The translations under genes were made by a program, and so were the position numbers. A stretch of 64,000 bases of DNA, taken from NCBI GenBank assembly GCA_013420905.1, contig JAAXNY010000011.1:2914001-2978000 (forward strand). The letters run 5' to 3'. The DNA is from Collybia mongolica (lineage: Eukaryota; Basidiomycota; Agaricomycetes; Agaricales; Clitocybaceae). This document shows, piece by piece, positions 22,534 to 34,607 of this stretch; position 1 is the stretch's first letter, and every line of letters begins with the position of its first letter. Below the pieces are notes generated by a model. It saw nothing but the letters and a program-made list of their open reading frames with translations. It was not told the origin of the DNA and did not search any database.

Positions 22534-24001
22534 CAAGATGGAACGGGCTCAACTTCGAGCGGAGAGACATCAGGAACTAGCACGTCAAGTACAACACCTT
22601 CAACATCCGATTCCTCTACTAGTCAACCCACTAGTACAACACCTCCGAATACTTCTACAAGTACTTCAACGTCTTCAGAGTAAGCTCAGTTTGGGTCAGA
22701 AGTACCGTTCTCCATTCTCACAAAAACTAGACCAACACCTGAACCACCGCCCTCGACGAGCTCATTGACATCATCTTCAACTTCAGTGCCTCCGGATACA
22801 ACGTCCACAACCCCGACACATACGACATTACCAACAACAACTGAGCCAACGAGTACTTCAACCCCAGACCCCCAACCAACGACTCCACCACCGCCATCAG
22901 AGTCCCTGCCGCCAACAACTTCGACCTCGTCAGTCACGACCGTAACATCAACAATGAGTAATGGTGAAACGACGGTCGTAAGTACCCGCTATATTGTTTT
23001 TTTTATCCCCTGTCTACATAAGCCTTCAGTTCACATCAGCCCTTCCAACATCCCTCTCCTCATCCACCCCCTCCAAATCCAATCAAAACCGCACGGCCAT
23101 CATCGCAGGTGCTACTACCGCAGGCATCATGCTTATCCTCATCGCTCTCGGTGCCATCTTCCTATACCGACGGCACCAGATTCGCCAACAGTTCGACGCA
23201 TACTTCCATCGTCCGAAGCGTGAAGACCGAGGCCTGCTTGATGGGGAGGAGTTCGACGACGACGACGGAGACCTTGTGCTCATGCAGAGGTACCGTGATG
23301 CTAGTGGCAGCACTACCTCTGAGGCTCAACGTAACATCACGCCAAACTCACAGGCGCCCTCGCTTTATCGCGCACGGGCATTGGAAACCGGATCTATATT
23401 TAGGGAGGAAGTGTGGCCACCGCCGGGGAGGGAGAGTGAATTGGTAGACCCGTTCGAGAGTAGCGTCAAGGGGAGCAGGGGGGTTGACCTTGGATCGATC
23501 GTAGACGACGTTATGGGACCAAGGGTTGTCGGGGCAGTGGCGGAGACTGGACACCCGCCGAGGTCGGAAAATTCATCAACAGCTACAGCGAGTTCCAGCA
23601 ATACGGCATACACTGGCCTTCCTGTCACTGAGGGCCGCCCGGAGTCGAGCCAATCAGCATATACGGATCCATTTCGTGACGCGTCTCGGTCGGCAGCATC
23701 GTCATCGTCGGTCTATTACGCGCTTCCTCCTGGGGCATCGCCCACCTTGACGCCTGGTACACCCGTGAGCGCGACCGCGAAACCACCGTCGTCATCACAC
23801 CAGCTGCAGCCTCTTCCCGGAACGCAAGCAAACCCAGCCTCGCTGCTTCACGAACCCGGAGCCAGCACTAAGCCAAAGGCCTCGAGTCCACTTGCGAGAG
23901 TCATGTCGTCAGCTTCGAGCAAACTCAGCGTTGGAGCTGCAGAGTCGAAACTTTGGTTGGATAGGAAAGTTCGGGGGAGTACTGAAGGTCCTCGGACGTA
24001 A
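22534..24001 (+). CDS. Ser/Thr-rich single-pass membrane protein, 5' end missing
   Basis: Three exons can be joined: 22534-22679, 22731-22977 and 23030-24001. Their introns of 51 and 52 nt have GTAAG donors and AG acceptors, giving at least 454 residues. The first ~145 residues are almost wholly Thr/Ser/Pro, as in O-mannosylated wall-spanning stalks. A transmembrane helix follows (AIIAGATTAGIMLILIALGA), then a basic stop-transfer YRRHQIR and a long cytoplasmic tail with DDDDGD and many Ser/Pro. The layout resembles fungal wall-stress sensors and the many mushroom proteins of that shape, but no specific family is certain. An acceptor (TTTACAG) precedes 22534, so an upstream exon with the signal peptide is required. 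I cannot find one before the Harbinger edge at 22190. Confidence 0.65.
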
Positions 24002-25360
24002 TCTTTCTGGATTTAGAAATAAGAACCATTTACACAACATCACGGACAGACTATATCTAATCGTCACTTAAACTATCGTTGTCACTCGCTACGGGCTTTC
24101 ATGTTATTTGTACAGCACACGCTCGTTTCACGGATCTCTACGGATGGACATATAATGTAGGAGGAAGGCGACGTATGATTCATTCCCCTGCTTATTGTTT
24201 ATGGCTAATATTACATGTGCAGCGGATGCCTGCGTAATCTAGGACTAATACTAGGTTCCTCGCATTGCAACGTGATTCCAGTCTTCCACTCTATAGGACC
24301 AAATCAGAAGTTAACATTGCCGGATTTTCAGTGAATTACACTTCCCTACTGCATAGAAGAATATGCAGGCACCCCAAATGGACACGTTTGGAAACCCTTT
24401 GTCAGCAAGCCCATTTTGCTACACGTACGGCAGGTCTCGCGCTAGGCGGGCCTAGCGAGGTCCAGGCTAATACCAACACTCGAGGAAAACGAACAAATGA
24501 GCAACTGGACACTATAGATATATAAGCCCGTTGCAGCGCCCGTTATACAGTGATCAATGCCCCTCTTCACATACAAGCCTGCACGCCACGTCCACGTCAC
24601 GATCGACGCGTCTGACACGTGACTCACCGACTCAAACCCGTGTTTTGTCATCAACGACCGCCACGACCGCCCCCCATATCAGCCACCACCAAGAGGCCTT
24701 CCATGAATTATTTTCTTGAGTATTGACTCCGTTAATTCTCCAGATCAGAGTCTATATACTAACCAGGACATTATTAGGATTCATCGCGCGACGCGATTAC
24801 TCATGGTGAGATTCTCTGTTTATACGTATGAGTTTTAATCTTTGAGTAGGTTCTCTCCGCCGAAATCATATTGGCGTTGTGCTGCTTGAACCCGCATTCA
24901 TTGTAATGCCTTCTGTGGCCCATACTGCATTAAAGGGAAGGTCTGACCTTTTGGTCTTTGTGGTAGGCTTATAGCGCAGCCGCATATCCGAGAAACAAGG
25001 GCATCTGATAATGTTTCTTGGTTCGCCTTTTTCACAAAGACGAACCAAGAAATGCTATTTCAAGTTGAAGATGACGTCGACCCAAAATGCTAAGCCTAAC
25101 TGAGCCACTAACTCTTGACAAATGATGGATTGTGACTGTCGTACACAAGACTTGTCCATCCCGGTCAGAGCGCATACTTGGAATGTCTGTTGAACAACAA
25201 CTATATTTAGAAGTACCAGGCCGATCGGACCAGTTGCTAAGCCGACACATAATAAAACAGCAAACAGAAACAGCTCTCCCGAAAAACGTTCCACTCTGGT
25301 CCACTGATTCATTCTTCTCGCGACTTCTCAATTCCTGACAGGCGAAAAAACACCGTCAAT
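24002..25360. other. Intergenic stretch between membrane-protein and F-box genes
   Basis: No gene is supported. A TATATAAG box at about 24518 precedes an ATG near 24557, but the frame closes after 13 codons. The last part should contain the F-box promoter; no TATA box is obvious. CpG content is normal. Confidence 0.4.
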
Positions 25361-26851
25361 ATGGACATCTTGTCGTTCGATATGGCAGAAAACATCCTGG
25401 CTTGCGTCGATTCTCCCAGAGACCTACGAGCGCTTGCCCTCACATCACGCTATTGGGCAGCGCTAATTGTACCACGACACATTCAATACAGGAAGTTGCA
25501 TATTGGTTCAGAGGACCACCTTCTGCTCTGGACTCATCTCGCGAAAAGAAAGGACCTCGCGAAGAATATTAGAGAAGTATGCATGACGAACGTGAGGCGA
25601 AGGGGAGAACGGCGTCCTACCACGCTAGTATCATTACTCGAGGAACTACCGGAGGATAAAGGTGAAGCAACCTTCCTTCGCGCTTTCCAGAATTTTGAGC
25701 GATTGGAGAGTTTTACGTGGAGACCACACAAATGCCCGAGCTTCATGGATCCACATCATAATCACAAATTTCTTGATATTCTGAGCAACGCCAGGTATTT
25801 GACCAGCTTAGATCTGTCATCTACGTCGCAATTGCAGAGGCCAAAAGACGAAACTCTCTGGAAAATGCACCCAGTATGTCCCCGGAGAATACCTTGTTTA
25901 TGAGGCTAAAGATGTTATAGGTATTTAGTTTTAGAAATCTAACCCGCCTCGACCTTAGTGGTTTCTTCTGGCGTTCTTTCAATAAAGATTTTCCATTGAC
26001 TACGATGCTCCTGCAATGTCCAGATCTGGAAGTGAGCTGGATTTCTATTGAATCTTATCTATATTAATAACACGCCCTTAGGAGCTCTCACTATTTTTTG
26101 CTCAGGATTCAACCCCTTTCGTGAAGTGCTTTTTCCCCCGGCTTCGAAAGCTGTCCTTAGTCAACGCGCGTGGTGCCGGGGAAGGTGTCGTGATGAAATT
26201 CATCCAGGAGCATAAAACCGTCCAGGAACTGACCTGGTACCCTTTGGGTGACACACGGCTTTTGCCTGGTTCTCTCCCAGCCCTTCAGAAGATAACATCT
26301 AATCACATATTCTTAATGGATATTCTGCAGGACGGGAGTGTCCCGAAGAGAGCTCTTCGTCGTATTGACAGAATACATCTCGATTCCACTTCAATGAAAA
26401 TTTTGGAACAGATTGATGGAAGCCAAGTCCGAGAATTATTCCTATGTCCCTGTGGAGGGGTCCAGAATATACGCCGCATTGCCAACTTGTTTCCTGCAGT
26501 TACCACACTGGGGATCCCCGATGAATCAATGTACCAATCGTATTGTGAAGACACCATTGTAAGCTGATCTCATCTTAGGGTGTCCAGATTCTTACACTTA
26601 GTATCAAGGATGACGAGATATTCACATTATCGCTCTTTCCTGCCCTAGAGTGTATACTGACAGCGCGCATTTGGACGATGATATCAAAACTGCAAGAGTG
26701 GGAAGCTAGGCAGGATGCAATCACGAAGTTAGCCCACGCGTGTCTCCGCCTTAAATTAATTATGCCCCCCTGGGAGCCGGAGCGAAAAATTACACTCTCT
26801 AGAGATGGTGAACGAATTAGCTGGATGGAGGATTATCCACAAGACCAATAG
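25361..26851 (+). CDS. F-box-like protein with leucine-rich tail (copy A, intact)
   Basis: Predicted 443 residues from exons 25361-25873, 25921-26031, 26082-26539 and 26602-26851; introns of 47, 50 and 62 nt keep the frame. The start reads MDILSFDMAENILACVDSPRDLRALALTSRYWAAL, the F-box-like motif common in Agaricomycetes (usually written LP.EI.E.IL..). The rest has loosely repeated leucine-rich segments such as LESFTWRPHKCP, LTRLDLSGF, LRKLSLV and VQELTWYP. F-box proteins usually present substrates to SCF ubiquitin ligases through Skp1; the substrate is unknown. It is the only intact member of three related copies here (B at 28039, C near 32100), which supports the exon model. The third intron uses donor GTATTG, the only one giving a normal length. 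Confidence 0.8.
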
Positions 26852-28038
26852 AGGAGAGAGGAATAGATTTTCATTTCGTTTGCGCTCGCCAAGTATAAAT
26901 ACTTTGGGAGTATAGAGTAACTTTGGATTGCCCTGGTGTGTATATAGTTGACTCAATTATTGTATATTATACTAAGAATTACGAACAACATTATTTTCCA
27001 CACTGGCCAGATACTGTTAAATTCATGACAAGCAAGGGGGTGGCGGAACGGGAAAATAGGATATACAGTCGTTTTTTTTTTCATGATCCCTAGGACCCCC
27101 CTCCTTCCATATATGGTATGTTTTGGTCATGTGAATATGTTATTCTCAGAAACAATTCTTCAAATAATATTGGTTTGAAACATAGAAGCTGGATCAAGTA
27201 GATACTATGTGCGTCGACGCTTACTAGTTGCCCCGCTGGCTTTACAGCTTGGACATGTCCAATTCTTGGGTGCAAAATCATGACCCATACACGCCCGATG
27301 GAACTAACAAGATAAACATGTGAGCTTGTAACTGTCATGCCAGAAGGGATGCGCACATACCCAAACTGTCTCGCAGCCAGGCACTTTACAGGCCATCACC
27401 AAGTCTCCTGTTTCAATCTCGGCAGCCAACACTGTGCAATTGCAAATGCAGCTATTGAGGTTTAGTTACTATCTGCGGTATATTTTGATTTCTCACTGTT
27501 GAGACCCCATTTTCACTTCTCCTCAAGCAATCTTTAGATATCAACCAAGCACATACCTCTTTTTCTTGGGCATTGCTTGTGTAATTGGGTCCTATCATAT
27601 AGCGAGACAAGTTTCGAAAAAAAGTTTCTATTACGAATTAATTACAACAAAACTGAGTCTTCTCGTCGTCGCTGAGGAAGTCGACTTGCTAAAATCGTCG
27701 AACGACGGCCCTGCGGGCTGCCCCGGACCAATTTAACCCAAGTCGGAGTTTTTTTTTCGGCCTCCGGCGGACCCCCCCCCCCTCCCACCCAGGGTTCGGG
27801 ATTCGCGTTCCGCCACCCCCTTGATGACAAGTACTTGAAACCAACATGGCGCAACCGGGGATACTGTGACCTTAGATTGCAGGATGGAGGCATGATGATG
27901 ATAGCCAGGCCGCTGATAGTTTGGTTACATAAACTAATATATACAAACATTAAAAGGCTATTTAGCACTACCCGGTACCTACGATTGCTACCAACTCACG
28001 GTTTCCTGCTGTGGGAACGGATTGCCGTGACTGTCGAC
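26852..28038. other. Intergenic stretch between F-box copies A and B
   Basis: No gene is supported. Around 27660-27830 is a G+C-rich patch with a poly-T run followed by 11 C (27772-27782) and GTCG repeats, unlike its A+T-richer surroundings and possibly a short inserted repeat. No reading frame in it makes sense. Confidence 0.4.
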
Positions 28039-29514
28039 ATGGATATACTACCCATTGATATTGCAGAACAACTTCTGAGTTCCATCGATTCACCCCCAGA
28101 TTTACGATCGTTTGCCCTCGCATCTCATTCATGGGCAGAACTGATCATTCCGCGACATATCCAATATCGGAAGTTGCATGTTGGTCCTGAGGGCCTACAT
28201 TCCCCACTCTGGGCTCATCTCGCAGAAAGAAAGGACCTCGCGAAAAACATTCGAGAAGTTCGATTGACGGGTATGAGCCCAAAGTGGGAACGGTATCCTA
28301 TTGGGGATCAGTTGGAGGACAACGAGGAAGTATCTTTCCTCCAAGCTTTTATAGAAACTTTGAAAAACTGGAGAGTTTTACCTGGAGACCCAACAAGTGC
28401 CCAGGCTTCATGGACCCATATCGAAACCATGGGTTTCTTGAAATCCTGAGGGGCGCTAAGCATCTGAGCAGCCTCGAATTGTCTCGATGGGAAGACCAGA
28501 CGGATGGAGCTCTCCAGGAATGGCAGCCAGTATGTCTTGAAAGAAAGGTATTGCACAGAACTAAGCAACATTGCAGCTCTTTGGGTTTGGGAGTTTGGAA
28601 CGCCTCCGTCTTGATGGTACTTTTTGGACTTCGTTCACGCTGGGTACCCCACTAGTCTCTATGCTCTTGCGGTGCCCTGATATCCAGGCAGGTTAGTCGC
28701 CGTTTTTACATATCATTTCAATTAATAGTACATTTAGGATCTCTCGCTGTTCTACAACCAGATATCGCCCGCTTTCGGGAAGTGTTTTTTCCCCCGACTC
28801 CGAAAGCTCTATCTCTACCCCACGCTCGAGATCGGCCAGAGTGATGGGGATATAGTGAAATTCTTTCATGCGCATGAAACCATAGAGGAGCTGACTTGGT
28901 ATCCCATAACCGACCCACCATTCTTCCCTGGCTCTCTCCCTGCCCTGAAGAAAGTATCATCCACCCACGAGTTCTTGATGCGTGTTCTAGGGGACAAGTC
29001 TGTTTCAACCAGACGCCTCAGGAGAATCGCGCATATATCCATCAATTCTGAATCTATCAAAGTTCTAGAAGAAATCAATGGATACCAAGTTCAAGAATTG
29101 TGTCTCTGGCGCTATGATGATGTCCAGAACATCTATCGACTCGCTGAATTATTTCTTAGGGTCACAACTCTAGAGATCCTTCAGCTTGGGATGTCTCCAT
29201 CGGAGTAACACAGGACAATTGTACGTCGGCATTGGGGAACATTGGGGCTCAGACTGGTCGCTCAATATCATAAAGGATGACTATATATTCACGCTTTCCC
29301 ATTTCCTAGCCCTGGAGTGCATTCTGGACACCCCCCCCTATATGGAGGTTTATACTCAACTTGTAAGGGGCGAAAGCGCGACAGGAGGGCAATTACAAAA
29401 CTGGCCCACACCTGTCCAAATCTCAGAACGATCACTGTGAGGGAGTCACAGTACCGGAGGATTACACTCTTTCGAGATGGTGAACACGTTACGTGGGAAA
29501 ATATCGATCGTTGA
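28039..29514 (+). pseudogene. F-box-like protein copy B, frameshifted
   Basis: Starts MDILPIDIAEQLLSSIDSPPDLRSFALASHSWAEL and follows copy A along its whole length, including introns at the same places (GTATGT after WQP; a second before DLSLFYNQ). One base is missing near 28350, inside the stretch equal to FLRAFQNFERLESF of copy A. Near 29200 the frame meets a TAA. At 29331-29338 a run of eight C sits where nine (or six) would be needed to reach the conserved end ITLFRDGEHVTWENIDR. Together these make it a pseudogene, although the C-run could be a sequencing slip. It faces the old yellow enzyme gene ending at 29551. Confidence 0.75.
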
Positions 29515-29550
29515 CGATAGAGAGTAAGATCTATAATCCATCTAGGCAAT

Positions 29551-30868
29551 TCAAATCCTACTGAAAGGACCTTCGTTAAGCACTACCTTATCGTTTGCGT
29601 TTGTAAACGGATAGTCAACGTAGCCAACCTCTGCCCCTTCCTGGTCGCCAGGAGTATAAAACGTTTTCCGATTATAGGGCGTCAATGGGATGTTTTCTTT
29701 GAGGCGAGTGGGAAGGTCAGGCTATCAGGATATTTAGATTGAAAAAGTTATTAGTGCCGAAGAGGAAACTCACGTTCGATATGTAGTAACGGCCAAACGC
29801 TACAAGTCCACCGTTTTTTTCCGCACTCTCCATCGCACTCTCCCGTGAATAACCGCCAGCAGTTATCAAAGGGAGAGGCTTCCATATGGCACGAACAAAG
29901 TAATTCGACTCGTGAGGTGGACCATGGGTCTCGATGTTTCCGTTTATGCGTGGTTCGACGAGATGGAGATAAGCGAGGTCAGGATGTCTAGATTTCAGAG
30001 ACGTAACGAAATGGCTGAATTGAGGTACTGGATCGTCCATTTTCATGCCTTTGGATGGACTTCATTTTAGCGCTCCGCCTCGCATGAGGGTAAAGGAAGA
30101 GTCACCTTGGAACGGGCTCCACGGGCTCAGCCGAATCCCTGTCCTCTCGGGTCCAACAGCCTTCGCCACAGCGTCTACCACTTCCAGTCCAAATCTACTC
30201 CTCTTCTCTATACTACCACCATAATCGTCCGTTCGCTTATTGCTGACGTCCTGGAGGAACTCATCTATCAAATAGCCATTCGCACCGTGAATTTCTACAC
30301 CATCGAATCCAGCCTCGATTGCGTTCTTCGCAGCCTGGCTGTAGAGTTGGACATACTCTTCGATCTCGGCGATAGTCAGCGGCCTAGGAACGGGGCTTTG
30401 TGAATCGATCGGTATGGCAGAAGGCGCGATCAAGTCGAACGACGGGTCATCGGATTGTAACTCTTCAGGAGAGGACGTCCTCCCCAGCGCCCAGAGTTGG
30501 AGAAAGATATATGATCCATTGGCATGCACGCCATCTGCTACCTTGAGAAAATTGATTAAAAACAGAGGCCGAGGCAACAATTGTTATCTCACCTCCTTCC
30601 ACGCGGATATTTGTTCTTTACTCCAGATTCCTGGGATGTTGTGGTAACCACCGGCCTTCGCAGCAATGAAGGTTGCTTCAGTGATAAGGAACGAGCCCGC
30701 CACTCTGCTCCTCTGAGAGTAGTATTCCTTCATGAGACGTGTGACGGGCACATGGTCTGGTTTCCTGGATTTGTAGCGGGTCAACGGCGCAAGAACGACT
30801 CGATGGTTGAGAGTCATGTTGCCGATCTTGGTGGGTTGGAATAAAGTGGGAGACGTAGGAATAGACAT
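29551..30868 (-). CDS. Old yellow enzyme-type NADPH flavin oxidoreductase, copy 1
   Basis: Predicted 385 residues from exons 30868-30593, 30541-30106, 30048-29774 and 29721-29551 (introns of 51, 57 and 52 nt). A TIM-barrel flavoprotein: LFQPTKIGNMTLNHRVVLAPLTRYK at the N-terminus, GSYIFLQLWALGR, and the active-site segment HGANGYLIDEFL with H177, N180 and Y182 in the places used to bind and protonate the enone substrate. NKRTDDYGGS and LITAGGYSRE (phosphate-binding region) follow. The family reduces the C=C bond of activated alkenes with NADPH and FMN, for example oxylipins, quinones and other electrophiles. Length is normal and the reading frame intact. TATAAAAA on the minus strand lies about 50 bp before the ATG. 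Confidence 0.92.
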
Positions 30869-32099
30869 GTCTGATACGTCAAATTTTCTGGGGAACTCAT
30901 CGCATGGACTTCAGCCTTTTTATAGGGAAAGTGTGTCAATATTCTCAGGACGCCAATGCGTATGGGATCATCCTGTTTTCCTGATCGCTTTAGTAATCTC
31001 ATAATTATCAAGCAAGATGACGTGATCGTAGCATCAATGAGCTCACCAATGTGTTATTACGGCCCTTGAGTATGTCCAAAGGGCTCAGTGAACATCAGGC
31101 ATGTCATAGACGTGGCAAACTTCAACCTAGGTTCCATGATAGCTGCTCGCAGCTATAGTAGTATAAATATAGCGATTGGCATATAATATAAGCGAAATAA
31201 CCTAAGCAGGCCTGATGATGGGCTCCATATTTCTCAAGTTTCTGGTATGTAATCGATCCTGCCGGCGCGAGGGTGTTACTGAAGAATCGAACGTTGATGA
31301 CGCTTTTCAAGATTTGAGAGTTCAGGCTTCTGGAAGAGCGGGGTAACTGTGGGGTATCATTTTTTCTGCACTGCTTGAGTAGAAATAGATTAGACACTTA
31401 CTTCTGGTAGAAAAAGCTTATGAAAAGCGTGGCGGAAGAGGCCAAGAAGAGGCGTCAATCACTACCGGCATGCTGGTGCCACGCTCACGTGCCTTTCGGC
31501 AATCGCCATTGCTTTTGGAGTTTGATTGCACCATAATGTCGTTTTTAATCATACGGTCTACATTTAATTGTCAACACCTTGTTCTCTACACTCGTATTAT
31601 AACTCACTCTGATCTATATGACCCCCCCCTCCCCCCCCATAGGGATGCATGCGGCGACGCTTGCTTGTCAATTGATGTGTTGAAAACCAAGCAACCTTTC
31701 AAGAGAAGCAGAGTTCAAATTCGACCTCAAAAATGAAGTACACCTCGTGAGGTGAGTAAACAACGTCGCTAACTCAATCAGCGCTCTTTAAATGCGTGAG
31801 TACTTTTTTGGTTGTGTTCCTCGGATAACTATGCTATTCTGGTGCACCCATGAAAGACCGGGGGACTCCTTCTACATCAACCGTCTGACATGCGATATAG
31901 TTGCTTATAACCTGCGGTCGTTACCTTTACTCGATCCTTTCATGTTTTTCATCCTTTTCCATGCTGACAGCACCCTAAGCTCAGAATTCGTGTTTTAGTA
32001 TTGGCAAGAGAGCATGGAACTCTTCCAACACAGCAGCCAATAAGTTTTCAAAAAATGCTACCGCATGAAACAAGGAAACGACATAGCTGTTTGTTATTT
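30869..32099. other. Intergenic stretch between the duplicated units
   Basis: No gene is supported. It holds the promoter of the copy 1 enzyme (TATA box at 30917-30924) and two adjacent runs of eight C (31622-31629 and 31631-31638). Nothing else stands out. Confidence 0.4.
30917..30924 (-). promoter_or_regulatory. TATA box of old yellow enzyme copy 1
   Basis: Minus strand TATAAAAA about 50 bp before the ATG. The second enzyme copy has TATAAAG at a matching distance, so the element was kept after duplication. Confidence 0.6.
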
Positions 32100-32826
32100 T
32101 AGAAAGCCGGAGTACCTCCATCTCCACCGCCCTGACCGATTTCTCGGTGGGTTTCTTGGTAACCTTATTCGGGTAAGCCAGCTGTCATCACTGCATCTGG
32201 AATTATAGATCCATTAATATTGTGTGTAGGAACTCTTGTTGTACCACAATGAGATATCATTCCTTCTGTGAAATATTTTATTTACGGCTTTAAAAGTTTT
32301 CTATTTATAAGCAGAAATGATGGGCAGGAAATGCTCTGAAAAGCCCATCCCAACAAGAGATCCCAGGAGCATCGCGCACATACTCACGACCCCGTCCATC
32401 ATAAAGGCCCAGAAGTAACCAATGAAAAACAATTATATCTCTGGAGTTATGGTGAGATTCAGATTATCTACCAAATTGCCAATTTGATTCCTATGATCAT
32501 GACTCTGGGGATTTCGGAGTGCGAGATGGCTGCTGGGGCACAGCAGGACATTTGTACGCAGCGTCGAAGAGCGTTAAATTATGGACAAATCATTCGATGT
32601 CGTGAAGGATCCTGACCACGTTTTCACCCTCTCCCATTTCCTGCTTTGAAGTGCATTTAGGAACCTGATTTAGGTTCAACTCAGAAGGGAAGGAGGCGCG
32701 ATAGAAATGGTTGCAAAACTTGTCCACACTTGTCAAAACATCCAGATTATGTTTGGAGGCCACGGACTAGAAAGGTCATTCTTCAGAGACAGTGTTAACA
32801 TTACATGGGAAAATATTCGATGGTGA
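32100..32826 (+). pseudogene. F-box-like protein copy C, remnant
   Basis: Only the C-terminal half can be followed. There is a trace of FLxxL...QLSSLHLEL near 32130, then SIAHI-like sequence near 32370. A stretch equal to LYLWSYGEIQIIYQIANLIP follows near 32430-32490. The end at 32740-32826 is NIQIM...RSFFRDSVNITWENIRW-stop, matching the ends of copies A and B. Stops and shifts occur throughout and the F-box itself is absent. It lies in the same position relative to the second old yellow enzyme as copy B does to the first. Confidence 0.65.
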
Positions 32827-32891
32827 GGCTGTGTAAAGAAAATCTATAATCTATCTGTATGGAGCCCAGCTTCTACTCAGAGCATCCTTTA

Positions 32892-34189
<1,298 letters not shown>

Positions 34190-34607
34190 GATTGATGTGT
34201 TAAATTTTTTGAGGAATTTATCGCACGAACTATAACCCTCTTTATAGGGATGTGTCTGTATTATTCGCGATCCCGCGATTACATTGAGCTTCACCAGTAA
34301 CAGATCAAGAGATTGTCCCTCCGCACAGATCGGCGGAGAGTCCCGGATCCTCGGTTATTCTACCGTGCCAACGGATAAACTACGTACGAGCTCGTATGTT
34401 ATGATCGCCTTGTATAAACTCAAAGAGCTCGGTGAACAATATGAACGGGAATCACGGTCACTTCCTAAAATTTTCATCATGGGCCTCCGGTAACCTTACC
34501 GGCCACGATTCGTGAACATCGGGCAGGTAAGGACACCAGACGGGGAATTCGGACGAACTTTGTTTCATATAGGATAGTATTACAACGTTGTCATGGGCGT
34601 GTATATG
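34190..34607. other. Intergenic region between old yellow enzyme 2 and OPT gene
   Basis: About 420 bp holding the promoter of enzyme copy 2 at the left and the 3' end of the OPT gene at the right. No further gene is seen. Confidence 0.5.
34240..34246 (-). promoter_or_regulatory. TATA box of old yellow enzyme copy 2
   Basis: Minus strand TATAAAG about 52 bp before the chosen ATG, mirroring copy 1. Confidence 0.55.

Noticed and set aside
26559..26587. An ultra-short intron of 20 or 29 nt in F-box copy A
   Set aside because: Using donor GTATTG at 26540 and acceptor CTTAG at 26601 gives a normal 62 nt intron that keeps the frame.
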